From NCBI GenBank assembly GCA_951799405.1, contig OX637335.1, forward strand, positions 19,286,342 through 19,350,341: a DNA stretch of 64,000 nucleotides, read 5' to 3'. Shown here piece by piece: positions 23,271 to 34,590 of this stretch. The stretch comes from Agapetus fuscipes. Lineage: Eukaryota > Arthropoda > Insecta > Trichoptera > Glossosomatidae. The notes under the pieces were generated by a model. It saw nothing but the letters and a program-made list of their open reading frames with translations. It ran no database searches and was not told where the DNA came from. Position numbers and translations under genes: made by a program. Within the stretch, counting starts at the first letter, position 1. Every line of letters starts with the position of its first letter.

Positions 23271-23781
23271 TCAAATACGCAATGGAAATCGAACTCATAT
23301 TCTACGTTTACGAGCCCGTTGAGTTTACCACTACATTATAGATCGGTGGAAGATAGACGAAGATGTAAGACTTATGTAAATATGCCGGCCGAGAATGCAT
23401 TTCCATGTTGTTTTGATTTCCTATGATTAAGGGGGAATATCAAGTACCCGTATTTACGCACGCACTTGTCATGTTTTTAATTATTGGCTTTCTCAGCCAC
23501 TGCACCTTCCAGTAGCTGGCACTCTTATCTCCTTCTGCATCTCCTGGCTGGACATTAAACATTCTAGATGATGGTAAACTGTACTCTGTATCACGGTAAA
23601 CTATACTTTATCTTAGGAATAAAGCTAGCTAAAGGTCTGTATAGCTAACATCTTGAAAAAACGAGATTTTATTATCTTTTTTCTGGAACATGTGTCATAC
23701 AATTATTAGGTGTTTTTTGAGTCTTACAAACGTATAGATACAAAAACTGCTTTTAAATATGTAGATATCTACTTGTTTTGA

Positions 23782-24052
23782 CCAGTCCGTAGTCTAGTGA
23801 TAACGCTTTAGACTCGTAAATGGTTCGTTGTGGGTTCATTAATATTTTCAAATATACTCTTTGCCGGGTTAAAAAATTCATATACCTTAAATAAAGACCG
23901 GCCACCTAAAGTCTATCTAGTCTTACATCAACTGGGTTTTACTTTAGAATTGACGCTTTCTACAGTGATGACCAAGCTCGCAGAAGGCTTTTGAGGTGAT
24001 TCACACTAAAACAGCGCTCACAAAATAAATCATCATTATATTATTATTATTT
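23782..24052 (+). mobile_element. Family C SINE, full length
   Basis: tRNA-like head (GTCCGTAGTCTAGTGATAAC, GTGGGTTCATT), body and (ATT)n tail. It begins without 5S sequence. Confidence 0.75.
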
Positions 24053-24142
24053 ATGTAATGTAAGAAATTTAAATATGGATCTAGCTATCTAGAAATCTTA
24101 TATTCATTAATAAATTATCAGTATGTGTCAGAAATTAAAAAA

Positions 24143-24190
24143 AGAAGGCTTCATTGGGCTGGATAAATATCTAGCCCAATAAAGCCTTCT
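24143..24190. repeat. Hairpin at the 5' edge of a LINE fragment
   Basis: AGAAGGCTTCATTGGGCT pairs with AGCCCAATAAAGCCTTCT around a 12-base loop, with one mismatch. Possibly a snap-back made at truncated insertion. Confidence 0.75.
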
Positions 24191-24420
24191 GAATGAAGCG
24201 ATGTGTACGTGTGGACGACTCCAAACTAATCAGAAATATCTTGGATGGTGCCCCATCCGGTGTCAGACAACTTGGACGTCCCAGGATACGGTTGGAAGAC
24301 AATGTGGAAGCCAACGCGGAAGCCCTGGGAGTAAAGGGACTATGGAAGAAGCGGCACAAGACAGAGAGCCCTGGAAGATTGAAGTGCAGGAGGCCCTGTG
24401 CCTTTAAGACTTGTGAGCCA
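24185..24420 (+). pseudogene. LINE C-terminal fragment
   Basis: RVDDSKLIRNILDG, RQLGRPRIRLEDNVEA and GLWKKRHKTESPGR, the common R-x-xGRPRxRWxDxVExDL...AxDRxxWR ending. A 48-bp hairpin sits directly 5' of it. Confidence 0.65.
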
Positions 24421-25015
24421 GATTAAGTAAGTAAATAATTGATGAAATAAAATTGGGAGTGATTGAAAGGATTGCAAGGAATGAAAGCATACAAAGATAT
24501 ATTGTAGTGTAATTTACATGAAAAACAGCGGATCGAAATCTTTGTTGATTTCAATAAGTGATTATATTATATTTATAAAGGTTAGCATTTCATTAACCTT
24601 GGTTATCTAAGCCAACAATGTGAATTGTTCGAAGTGTTGAAAATAATGGAGACTAATTAAGCTGGAATTTACAGGTGAGCTCTCTTGCGGAATCAGAACT
24701 TGCATAAAGTGCAGATTTGTGCAAGAATGTTAGCGCTGTGTAGTGCAGTGACCAGAGTCCTAATTGCCATAACAACGGTCCCCAACGGACAACAGAGTTG
24801 TTGTGTGTTGTTTCACTGAATTTATCGCCTAGCAACTCAATCCACAGACTGCGGGGCTATACAAGAGATTTATGGAGTTTTCATTATTCTGGTGTACCTA
24901 CACCAAATGGGAATTTACCTTGTAAGAATCATAATCCACTTGTATTTTTTTTATAATTCAAATAAATACACTCTTCGTTCACATGTACAATATGAATGTT
25001 TGATTACAAAAATTA
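24421..25015. other. Unassigned stretch
   Basis: No landmark. Slightly less AT-rich around 24660-24860. Confidence 0.5.
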
Positions 25016-25258
25016 CTACGTGCTCCGCCGGGATTTGAACCCACAACCTTCCATTCAGAGTCCAAAGTGTTACTACTGAACTACGGACCGGTTGGAACAC
25101 AAAACTATATACCATTTATATTTTCAATTTGCTCTTCGCTGGGTTGAAAAATTCATAAACCTTTACCAATGACCGGTCACCAAAGGTCCATCCAGCCTTA
25201 CAGCAATTGAATCTTGCTTGAGAATTGCGCTTTGTAGCGACGACGACCAAGCTCGTAA
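25016..25258 (+). mobile_element. Family C SINE with inverted tRNA head
   Basis: The head (25016-25090) is on the minus strand (GCCGGGATTTGAACCCACAA ... CTACGGACCGG), while the body that follows (ATACCATTTATATTTTC, CTCTTCGCTGGGTTG) is on the plus strand. The body stops before the usual 3' end and joins a family B SINE. Confidence 0.72.
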
Positions 25259-25522
25259 AAAGGTCGATAGCTCAATTGGTAGAATGCTTGCATTTCATGC
25301 CGAGAGCAAGGATTCGATCTCAAGGTTTACTCAGTCTTCACATGAAATGAGAACCAGCCCCCCCGGGAGCTGGGAAACCCTCATTTTACTGAAAGTGGTT
25401 GGTGTGAGGCCGGCTCCCTTACCCGTAAAAATAAAAAGGTCCCGAATCGCCACATGCGACCCATTCGGGGATAACGCAGGCAAGAAGTTACACTATATGT
25501 GCAGCTTAGTTGCGTTTATATG
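25259..25522 (+). mobile_element. Family B SINE with internal deletion
   Basis: GGTCGATAGCTCAATTGG head, then the B box runs straight into AAGGTTTACTCAGTCTTCAC (about 60 bp of the core missing), then a complete 3' half ending GCAGCTTAGTTGCGTTTA. Joined directly to the truncated body of a family C SINE. Confidence 0.72.
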
Positions 25523-25659
25523 GAATTATAAACGATTATTTCAACCACATTTTTCGTCTTAAAAATACTAACAATCATGCGAAACAGAAGGATAATATTT
25601 TTTCAATGTTAATAGGATAATTATTTCTCAGTGATAATCTGTAGTCAATTTACTCGTGT

Positions 25660-25918
25660 TCTAAATCTAAATCTAAATCTAAGCTGCAAAGATATGTATC
25701 ATTTGAGATTCATATTAAATGCATTCCCACAAGCAGACATGCATAATTTCGCGCTTACACATGCTGCATGTGGACCTACAATATAAAAACCCCAATCTCA
25801 AATGAACATAAGCCCTGCAACTCTTGCCGACCTTCCCTGAAGCAGGGGTGACATTGGCAAAGTGAACCATTTTTTACAGTATGGGTGGTCAGCCGCATAC
25901 CAACCTATCAGTCAAGGA
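25660..25918 (-). mobile_element. Family A repeat, full-length TTTAGA-tail subfamily
   Basis: (AAATCT)4 tail, palindromic CACATGCTGCATGTG, and a head ending CAGTCAAGGA. Confidence 0.82.
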
Positions 25919-26708
25919 GTGTTGATTTTATAATATACATTTGTAAATTGTACGGATACATTATTTGTATGGAAGTGATTATCTGGGGCAAGGAGTGCGT
26001 CAGCGTGAAGTCGAGAGCGTTTTTAACGAATGCGATCTTAAGTGGTTCCCCATCTGAATGCTTTTGCCTCTGACATTTTGACAGCTTTTTGCGCTCACAT
26101 GTATGTACATAATGATGAATTAAATTATAAAGACTGCCCAGTAAGCCCTTTTTCTTCTTTTTATTGCGCCTGTTCAGTGACGGTTGGTGATTATAATAGC
26201 AATCTGTATGAATTGCATTAGTTTCAAAATTATTGTGGATGTTAAGCATAAATAACTCTCAACTGAGACCTTCAATAGTTTTTTTGCTGCAAATTACAGG
26301 ATGGAAAATTTGTAACATACCTGCTTCTTCAATCATCAAATCTGAATAGTTCTTAAAACAAAAAAATCTCTGAATGTAGACTTTTTTGCCTCGACCTGTC
26401 AGGGGGAGACGTTTAGTTTTTTCTAACAATCATACCGGGCGATAGCAAGCGATACATCATGGCGGCGAGTTAACAGCTGATATAAATAGTATGATAATAG
26501 TTCGTCCCAGAAGGTTTTCGAATGTTTTAAAGTCATTTTTATAGTGGAAAAAGTTTGATTACTGTCCTTTCATTTCCATTTTTTTTTTATCATAAATATG
26601 CATTCTTTTATATTGTTACGAAACCTAAAACAAACATATTCTTTCTTTAGAATATTCCAGATATTATCAAAAATACTCGTACACATACTGGTTGCAAAAC
26701 ATAAAGTA
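25919..26708. other. Unassigned stretch
   Basis: Only short frames with no motif. CGATACATCATGGCGGCGAG near 26450 is the only GC-richer spot. Confidence 0.5.
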
Positions 26709-26865
26709 ACATTCATAAAAGATTCATATTTAAAACACGTCGACACGAGAAATTTCGCGCTTACACATGCTGTATGTTTATGTATAAAAAAAAACTTTTT
26801 TTTTTTAAACATAAACCCTTCAACTCCTACTGCCTTTCCCTGAAAAGTGACCATTTTTAATAAGT
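26709..26865 (-). mobile_element. Family A repeat, degraded
   Basis: CGCGCTTACACATGCTGTAT, AAACATAAACCCTTCAACTC and CCTGAAAAGTGACCATTTTT. Confidence 0.45.
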
Positions 26866-27721
26866 GAATAAGTGTTTTTTTTACAGTTAACGAAGTCAGC
26901 TTGGTACTTTTCAATTTAATTTAAAATTTACAAAAATTCATTTCATTTACAATATTAATGTCGCTCTTTCAAATCAATGAGAAAGCATTTACGCTGTAAA
27001 ATATTCAGTAATAAAATAAACAGTCGGACTTCTCGAATAACTGTCAATAATCTCCCGCCAATGCGTTGCTAATGAATAAATATTGATATTAAATAAATTA
27101 TTGCTAAAGAGATTTTCGCAGTTTTTTATTCTCTCGTTTGAAATGTTGTGACGGGTTGACGTAATGCAAAAATAATTTGCAATATTATCTTATTGATGAA
27201 ATTTACATGAAATAGTGTTGAAGATTATAAAAAATATATTCAGGAAATAAGATACTGGTATTTGTTTTATATATTTATTTTTTGGACAAAAACGATCATT
27301 TATTTATTTTAATAGCATTTCAACATGACGTTTTTTTTAATATTGAAGAATAAAAAATCATTATCAAATGTGTATTTCCTTGAACAAACACTGTTTATTA
27401 TTTCTTGATTTTTAATGATTTATTCTTTTGTTATTCTATTTGGTGCTGTGGTCAAGCGGTCAAGACGATGGTAGTCTTGGCGTATGTTTGAAATAAAACA
27501 TCACTTATTAGATCCCCGCCAACTCCTATTGAACCTGAAATACAATTGGTTCATTATAATAAGAAATGAATTAAGTAAAATTGGTTTTGAATGCATGGCA
27601 AATGAGGACACGTATTGTTTTCATTTATTCATCTTATATTCCTAAAGGTCCCAGACTTCGGCTATTCATTCTATATGACCTTCATATTAAATGTATTATT
27701 CTGATTAAAAATGAATTCAAA
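26866..27721. other. Unassigned AT-rich stretch
   Basis: GTGGTCAAGCGGTCAAGAC near 27450 resembles a tRNA-like A box without a matching B box, perhaps a SINE head scrap. Confidence 0.45.
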
Positions 27722-27833
27722 CGGCGTTATTCCCAAACAACAAAGCCATGGATCACCCGGAGCCCACAGTGAATTTTCCATACAAAAAATTGATGATCCG
27801 TAGATCAGCTATGTTTTGTGGATAGCACTGTAA
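27722..27833. mobile_element. Family L MITE
   Basis: About 112 bp from CGGCGTTATTCCCAAACA to GATAGCACTG. The two ends are imperfect inverted repeats (CRGTGYTATT type). It shares GATCCGTAGATCAGCTATG with the copy at 37133. Confidence 0.55.
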
Positions 27834-28184
27834 GAAGAGAAATCATACCTAGATGATCTACGAGTAGATTATATTGGGAATGCATTACAGTCACAAAATA
27901 ACGTAATTGTAGGAAATACACCCACGAATGTTCTACGGATTAGAATAAATCATAAGCCATGGGCTTCATCAAATTATCATTGTAGTATGACTCCATAGTC
28001 CATACTGAATGCTCTGTCTGCCCACGAGTATTAGAATAAGATAAAAATTCTTACCATGGATGAGTTCAGCGTCGAACAATACGAGTACAAAATACAAAGC
28101 TTTTGAAATCAAACACATTGTTGCTTATAGATTAGTAGATTTTTTTTAAATATTCGATGAGAAGGAAAACTCAAAACGTTCACG

Positions 28185-28480
28185 TAAAATTGGTACCAGA
28201 TGGGTAGCGTCTACCAGGCTGAACACCCAAAAGATGGAAGAACACTGGGCTGGAAGTATCATCCCCATGTAATTCTTAACTACAGAATATCGGTAATATT
28301 TTAATGAAGACCTGTCAATCCATGATGGCTGCAATAGCTTATTAGTCTTCATACAAATATTACCGATATGCGGTAGGTAAGAATTACTGTAGTGATGAGA
28401 CTTCCAGCCCTGGTCTCCTGTATCACAAGAGGGAATCCCAGAATAAACTCGTTTTAAATCAACTAAGTATACGAATAAGA
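28185..28480 (+). pseudogene. LINE C-terminal fragment split by a MITE
   Basis: LVPDG, RLPG and PKRWKNT before 28247; CTCCTGTATCACAAGAGGGA and GAATAAACTCG after 28412 continue the alignment to 5160-5270. Confidence 0.5.
28248..28412. mobile_element. Family M foldback MITE inside a LINE fragment
   Basis: 165 bp with long inverted arms: GGCTGGAAGT-CATC, GTAATTCTTA and ATATCGGTAATATT on the left are mirrored on the right. CTGG occurs at both edges. The LINE sequence around it resumes on the far side, so this is a true insertion. Confidence 0.66.
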
Positions 28481-29574
28481 AGAGAAGAACAATGTCAGAT
28501 GAGCATTCTTTCAAAGGATCCTATATCCCTAGACAGCGAATTCCCAAGATGCCGGATAGAGGAATGCTCACCAGGTTTGCTTGAAGGGTGGGGATGAAAT
28601 AAAAGAGTACTCGTGGACCAGCAGGTAGTTACCAATCCGTCTGGGAAATGTAGTGGCTTATTGTGCACTGCATCCAACTTATCATCGAAATGTTGAAATG
28701 AAGAGAATCTGAACACAGCAAAAGATTGAAAAGTATGGAAAGGTTAGAGGAGACTTTTTTCCTGTAGTGGACTGAACAGAAAATCTTAGAAAGAAGAAGC
28801 GGAGAAAGCTCAACCAAGAATATATTTTCAATAAACCTCAGTTTTCTGAACTTTTATGAAAGTTTTCAAGTATCTGTCGAGGATTTCCAGAAGTATGAAA
28901 AGGCCTCAGGCTAGATGGTTGGATTATGTTAAAAATTGGGAATAAAAAAGATGAAGTTTTTCAAAAACAGAGATGTGTAAAGTAAACTATTTAATATCCC
29001 TAAGAATGGATAACAAAAGCTTTACTATAGAAAACACGGATTTTTGATTTTTTATTAAGACAATAGTTTTTTGGAAAATTAAAAAGCAGAATGCTTTCGA
29101 AAAATTAACATGGTTACAAATTACATTCCGTCATTTTGCTTGTACAAATATATCAAGCTTTTATTCAATTAAACAAGTATGATATGCATACTTAAATCAT
29201 TTTTTAAGCCATCAATCTTTTTTTCATCTGGTTATTTTTATTTTTCTGTTCATTACAAACTTATTTTCATATATTTAAAAATTATAATATACTTCATAAT
29301 AATGCTACTAAGTTTTAAGGCAAAAGGACCTGACGGTGTAAAGTGTGTACTTATATGTGAGACGTACAGAACCAAAATCGGCATTCTAGAACTTTTTTCC
29401 TTATATCAGAAAAATATACGAGAACACAGAAAATCGTTTTCTCATAATTTACATATTATGTTCATCTTATTTTAGAAAAAAATCTTACATTGCCACATTT
29501 TGCATGTAGTACTCAGTACTCAGTTAGCTAGGAACGCAGCAGTGATACAATGCTATTGTGCAACAGGCAGCAAA
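28481..29574. other. Unassigned stretch
   Basis: Frames up to 98 codons are AT-driven and lack motifs. May include unrecognised LINE sequence continuing from 28480. Confidence 0.45.
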
Positions 29575-29690
29575 TATACAATTTTCCGTTCAAACTAAAC
29601 TATAAATGTATCAACACTGTAACGCTCACTTGAGGTGCTGTTATACTTTCCGTACGTTTTGTTACAACTCTGTGGATTATTTTAACGTTT
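29575..29690. mobile_element. Family P MITE, partial
   Basis: Central block AACGCTCACTTGAGGTGCTG followed by a CCGTACGTTTTGTTAC-like arm. Confidence 0.4.
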
Positions 29691-29784
29691 TTTTTTATCC
29701 CTTGGTGTATCAGACTTTCAGAGCCATGTAAGAGTATGACTGAGTATGACTCACCCGCCAGTAAACCAAAACATGGATCGAATC

Positions 29785-29880
29785 TAAAACTCTCACTTGA
29801 TGTGCTGTTATAATTTCCGTATATTTTTGATTGAACGCATAGGCTTAGTTTACACGTGAGCTATAGTATGACTAACCCGA
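29785..29880. mobile_element. Family P MITE, partial
   Basis: Central block CTCTCACTTGATGTGCTG, then TTTCCGTATATTTTTGATTG and AACGCATAGGCTTAGTTTA. About 150 bp from the preceding copy in the same orientation, so the two may share a duplication. Confidence 0.42.
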
Positions 29881-30136
29881 CAACCCACGCGTGCCTATGC
29901 ACGGAGAAAACGGAGCCAAGTTGAAGTAATCACATCGACTATTCAAAACGTATTAATAATACACGTGTTGCTGGCTGCTGCTACAATCACAAAAAGACAT
30001 GTGCCTAGGCGTTTCGCGAAATGACTGTTTGTCTATTTACCGCATCATGGTGTACTAAAGTGCGATAAATCGTTGAGCGTTGCTGTATTTGGAAAATTGT
30101 CTAAGAAAGGCACAAAAATACTCAATTCAAAGTTTT

Positions 30137-30287
30137 ATGTGAATCACACCTCAAAAACCCTCTGCGAGCCTGGTCGTCGATATAGATTCTCAAGCATGAC
30201 CCAGTTGCTGCATGGCTGGATAGACCTTTGGTGGTCGGTCTTTGGTTAAAATGCATATGAATTTTTCGACCAAGGGAAGAGCATATC
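30137..30287 (-). mobile_element. Family C SINE, body part
   Basis: GTGAATCACACCTC to CCAAGGGAAGAGCATAT; continues after the family F insertion. Confidence 0.68.
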
Positions 30288-30524
30288 GATACATCAAAGG
30301 TAAAACTGAATAAGTGACGTTTCTCAGATAAATCCACCTTTTTCCTATTTTCTACGAGAAAAAAACATAAAAAAGTGCAAACTCTGAAGCTTAGAAGTTC
30401 TTCATGAACACTTCCTTATAATTAGTTTACTTACTTTGAGAAGTAACACCCAATAAAATGTTTTATCCACGATTTCTCAAATCAGTGAATCAACCCTTCA
30501 TTAGTTTTACCTTTTAGGTGGCAA
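30288..30524. mobile_element. Family F MITE inside a family C SINE
   Basis: About 237 bp with inverted ends (AAAGGTAAAACTGAATAAG against AAAGGTAAAACTAATGAAG). It separates the body (30137-30287) from the tRNA head (30525-30638) of a minus-strand family C SINE; ATAT occurs at both junctions and may be the target duplication. Confidence 0.62.
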
Positions 30525-30638
30525 TATTTGAAAATAGAAATGGTATTTTTTAATGTCTCGCGTCGGGATTTGAATCCACGACCTTCCATTTACGAGTCCG
30601 AAGCGCTAACCATTAGTTAGACTACGGTTCGGTTGGGT
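30525..30638 (-). mobile_element. Family C SINE, head part
   Basis: ATATTTGAAAATAGAAATGG, TCGGGATTTGAATCCACGAC and ACTACGGTTCGGTTGG: the tRNA head of the copy begun at 30137. Confidence 0.68.
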
Positions 30639-31609
30639 TAGTAGGTATTACGTAAAGCATCTAGGCACATAATGATATTTCTGAATCTACAATAGGCCGG
30701 CAGCATTTGGCCATACTACATAGAAGGTAGTAGGCGAAAACCACAGCTGGCTGCTGAATGGCATTCGGAAACTTGTAAATAAGAAATCATCGTCACTTAG
30801 CGCTTCCGCTAATCTATTTACTGCCGCTCTAGTGTTTACCTTATTCACTGTTCTTCCTACACTAAGCAATACATTGTCTCAATACACACACGCTTAAAAT
30901 GTGTAAAAGTGATTTGTGTGTTCGACTGTTCTACAGGTAAAAATTTGGTTACAGAACGTTAAACAGCTTTGTTAGCGTGAGCACAAGATTGTTCTTTCGT
31001 TCAGCAATACCGAAGGTGCAAATTTCTATACCGATTACTAATGACACACAAGAAAAAGAAGAAAAAATGAAAATTATTGTTAATTATAAGGTTTTTAGGC
31101 CCGAGTGCTTCCCATTGGATAAGGTTATTTTATAATCAACAAAAAATATGAAAAATTTATCAAAATCTTGCAGAACAGGCATAAAATATCGATGACACAA
31201 AATGGCTCATCGATTTGTAAACAGCAATGAAGGAAAATCCTAGCCGGTTTTCAAAAATTTTTTAGTAAATAAACAAAGTATTTTAACTAAAAATGAAAAA
31301 TGTGGATCGTTTTTAATCTCAAATTGATATCTAGTTAAATCTGTGATAAATATTGTGTAATATTGATATGTAAGATAATTTATTTTCGTAAAAATGTTAA
31401 ATGAATGAATATAATCTATCAAATACATCAACCAAATTAAAGTGACTGTTCAAAAGAATAGAAATGATAAAATTTTACCATTCTGGGAAGAGTCGTGATA
31501 AATAGAGACTGTTCTAGGAAGTAACATAACTACTACAGCCCACTCAATGGCCTCGAATTTCTGTACCAGTCATACGTAGAGGATATAATCTTCTTCTTAG
31601 TGTGAGATT
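30639..31609. other. Unassigned stretch
   Basis: No repeat landmark; strongly AT-rich from 31020 onward. Confidence 0.5.
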
Positions 31610-31975
31610 TTGATTTGAGCAACACGCGTTTGGTACAAATATTCGAGATGTGTCTATACCGAAAAATGCTTCAGGTCTCTTGGCGTGATCGAGTCACCAA
31701 TGAAGAAGTCCTTCGACGAATGCGCACTACAAAGGAGCTCCTGCCTACCATTAAGCAGAGAAAGCTAATGTACTTCGGTCACATTATGAGAAATGAGAAG
31801 TACCGTCTCCTTCATCTTATCATTTAGGGACGCCGAAGGACATTGTGGCTGAAGAACCTGCGACAGTGGTTCGGCAGAAGCACCAAGTCTCTGTTTCGAG
31901 CCGCAACATCAAAAATCAAAATAACTATGATGATCTCCGATCTTCGTTAGAAGTGGCACAAGAAGAAGAAGATAA
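31610..31975 (+). pseudogene. RTE-like LINE 3' end
   Basis: EMCLYRKMLQVSWRDRVTNE, VLRRMRTTKELLPTIKQRKL and MYFGHIMRNEKYRLLHLI, a stop, then RRRTLWLKNLRQWFG and SLFRAATSKIK. Motif order matches the C-terminus of insect RTE-type polyproteins. Ends in an (AAG)n-like tail. Confidence 0.78.
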
Positions 31976-31991
31976 TTTTTTTTAATATAAC

Positions 31992-32222
31992 ATTCCTTAA
32001 CAAATAGGTTTATATGAGACTCACCTGCCAAACTTAAAAAAAAAAACTTTGCCGATGTCACCTCTGTTTTAGGTGAGAGCAGTAATATTTGGAGTGCTTA
32101 TATTCAATTGAGATTAGTTTCCTTTCAAATCACATTCAGCATATTTAATCAAGAAATTATATGGGTCTGTTTGTGGGCTTTCATTAAATATGAATCTTCA
32201 ATCAGCTGCGAAACCTCGATAT
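31992..32222 (+). mobile_element. Family A repeat, old copy
   Basis: CATTCCTTAACAAATAGGTT head, CACCTCTGTTTTAGGTGAG and GGGTCTGTTTGTGGGC. Confidence 0.58.
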
Positions 32223-32417
32223 AAATAAATTTATCTTAAATTACTTTTCTCTTCATAAGACATTTAAATGCAAATAAGATACAAAATTGTTTACTCACAT
32301 TTTTTTTTATGTTAAATTAATATCAATTCTGCTCTTCCGGATATCGGGTAAATACCATAATGTTGTTTACCTACGGCTGAAATTCTTTTTTTGTCTTAAA
32401 AGTGTCAATTTTTCGTT

Positions 32418-32576
32418 TCAGGCCAGACGGCAGGAGTTTCAATGTGATGTTTTATTTTATTCTGTAAGTGCACATGCAGCATGTGTGAGCGCGAACTTAT
32501 ACATGTCTGCCTGTGAACGTGCAAGGAGAATAAACATTTAATGACAATATATCTTTGCAACTTATATTATAGTTTA
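32418..32576 (+). mobile_element. Family A repeat, 3' two thirds
   Basis: GGAGTTTCAATGTGATG, GTGCACATGCAGCATGTGTG and CTTTGCAACTTATATTATAG. Confidence 0.6.
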
Positions 32577-33039
32577 TTGGGAGATTGGCTAAGCAAAACA
32601 AGGGGAAAATATGCAGTTGTAAAATTTTGTTTCATATTTTTCAACGCATAGCTTTCTAAGTACACTCATAATAATTACAACAATATTTAAAGCACGCCAG
32701 GCTTATGAATAAAGTCACGTCCGCGTATTTGCATGCAAAAGGGTATAATTAGAACTCCACTCTTGTAAATTGCAGGCATGAGCCTAGTGGCAACTAGACG
32801 AGAGCGTCTGGAATCTTCTGGAATTTTCTGGAATTTTTCTCGTGCGAGGAAGCAACGGTGTCGGCCACTTTACATACGAGTTGCGCGGATTTAATAGAGT
32901 GAGGTGCTTTGACGGGTGAGTTTTTAGACTCAATGTGGAAACTCATTTGTTTATAATGACTTTTTGTTGACTTACATTATAGAGACATTTAAAAACAAAT
33001 GCACTTCACACGAGCTGTCAATATAAGTTTTTTTTAAAT
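32577..33039. other. Low-repeat island around the heat-shock-like array
   Basis: No family landmark. GACGG|GTGAGTTTTT at about 32914 would serve as a splice donor on the plus strand, 75 bases after the array. Confidence 0.35.
32806..32840. promoter_or_regulatory. Heat-shock-element-like array
   Basis: GAAtcTTCtgGAAttTTCtg followed by GAAttTTT: five exact alternating GAA/TTC pentamer cores (32811-32833) and a near sixth, each separated by two bases, the consensus for trimeric HSF binding. It arises from a 10-bp tandem (TCTGGAATTT)3, so chance expansion is possible. TTTAATAG lies 50 bp to the right and TATAATTA 65 bp to the left as weak TATA-like sites. Confidence 0.45.
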
Positions 33040-33248
33040 AGATTTGTGGAAAGGAATGCAACCTACCAACCTATTTTGCCTGGCCAGTTGTCTTCATGCG
33101 AAAGCAGAATCTTGTGTGCATGCAACGGCATCTGTTGAACCAGGGTCGAAGTTATGGTCAAGTGGGCTAGACGCAAGATTCGAACCAACGTTATCCGGTT
33201 CCAAATACGCTAGTCGAACATGCGCCCCTACCCCTCGGCCATAACACC
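33040..33248 (-). mobile_element. Family G tRNA-headed SINE
   Basis: On the minus strand the head reads GTTATGGCCGAGGGGTAG ... GGTTCGAATCTTGC, good A and B boxes. The body then runs to GGCAAAATAGGTTGGTAG. A distinct family from B and C. Confidence 0.66.
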
Positions 33249-33399
33249 GACGATGCAGCTAAACATCTACAACAATCCAAGTTCCAAAGATTTATTAACA
33301 TTTAAAATCGACATTAAATGTGGCATTGCCAAAGTGAACAAACCGCTTCCTTAGATAGACAATTGAACTTATTGCGCAATAACTATTGATGTCGTCGCA

Positions 33400-33530
33400 G
33401 GCCGGATGAAAAGCTTACGCGGGCCGTATGTTGGACAGCCACAAAAGGTCTATATAGCCTAACTGGGTCTTGTTTCAAAATTCTGCACCTCTTGAGGTGT
33501 GATTCACACAAAAATAGGGCCAAATTAATC
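33400..33530 (+). mobile_element. Family C SINE, diverged 3' part
   Basis: GCCACAAAAGGTCTATATAG, AACTGGGTCTTG and TCTTGAGGTGTGATTCACAC. Confidence 0.5.
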
Positions 33531-34104
33531 ATCTTAATATAATTTATACATATACATACGTTTTCGTGTTTTCATTACTTTAATCTGTTTGCGTATTACT
33601 TTGCTTCCAGAACATTATAATGACATTTAATCCTTTTACTCCAGCTGTTTCTAGTAAGTTCTACGCACTGCTGTGTCCCCCAGCTGTAGTCACCATCTGG
33701 TGGTCTCATGTCAATCGTTTTCAATGAAGATTTTACGATCGTCTGGAGAACTAATCAAAATCGCATACAAGTAGTACGGGAGGTATATTGATTTTATAGT
33801 GCCGCAGTTATTAAAGTCAGATAACACAATTTATCGTGCGTTGCGAATTATTGCATATTCGGAATGATCAAATATGCAACTGAAAATTTGATGATGGTAA
33901 TCATTTTGTTTATGAAGTTGTCGATTTTGTTTTGAGAACCATAAAAGTACTGAGATTCAGTGAAGGATGGAATTTCTTATCTTCGCCAAAATGAGTAAAG
34001 TACCTACTGTTGTGCCAAGTTTGAACCTTGCATTCTGGAAGCCCATGTTGAGATGCTTATTAGCTTCATTGGCTGAAAACAAAGTGGTACAAGGTCTGTT
34101 TAAC

Positions 34105-34400
34105 TGTATTTAAGTCCTCGCAGAACATTGCGGGAGTAACCGATGTCGTAGAGAGAGTAGCAAAGCTAAAATGGTCCTTTGCGGGACATGTTGTTAGAAC
34201 CACTGACCATAGATGGACGAAGAGATTGGTAGAGGGTAGACCTTTCGAAGATAAGAAAAGCAGAGGGAGACCTCCCACGAGATGGTCTGATGATATAAGA
34301 AGGCTTGCTGGAGACTGGGTTCAGAAAGAGATGGATAGAGAGATATGAGGGAGGCCTATGTCCAGCAGTGGATGAAGATGGCTGTATAAGAAGAAGAGAA
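34105..34400 (+). pseudogene. RTE-like LINE 3' end
   Basis: LKWSFAGHVVRTTDHRWTKR, then RGRPPTRWSDDIRRLAGDW and a GGRPMSSSG-like end. The KWxxAGHVxR...GRPPTRWxDD signature is characteristic; an (AGA)n-like tail follows. Confidence 0.8.
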
Positions 34401-34504
34401 GAGAAAATTGCACCACTGTATGTCTCAGAGCTATGTATGGCAGACACAGTAGGGGGTAAGCGGGGACTTTGTGATTTGTATGCAGCACAAAGTGTGAATA
34501 GGCT

Positions 34505-34590
34505 CCATAGTTATGTTTTGTCATATAATGTTCTTTCATGTGCTGTTCTGTCATGTGTTGTTCTGTCATGTACCATTTTGTTACTGTGCC
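34505..34590. repeat. Minisatellite
   Basis: Four to five copies of a ~16-base unit around TGTTCTGTCATGTG, each slightly different. It creates a low-complexity open frame on both strands that is not a gene. Confidence 0.75.
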
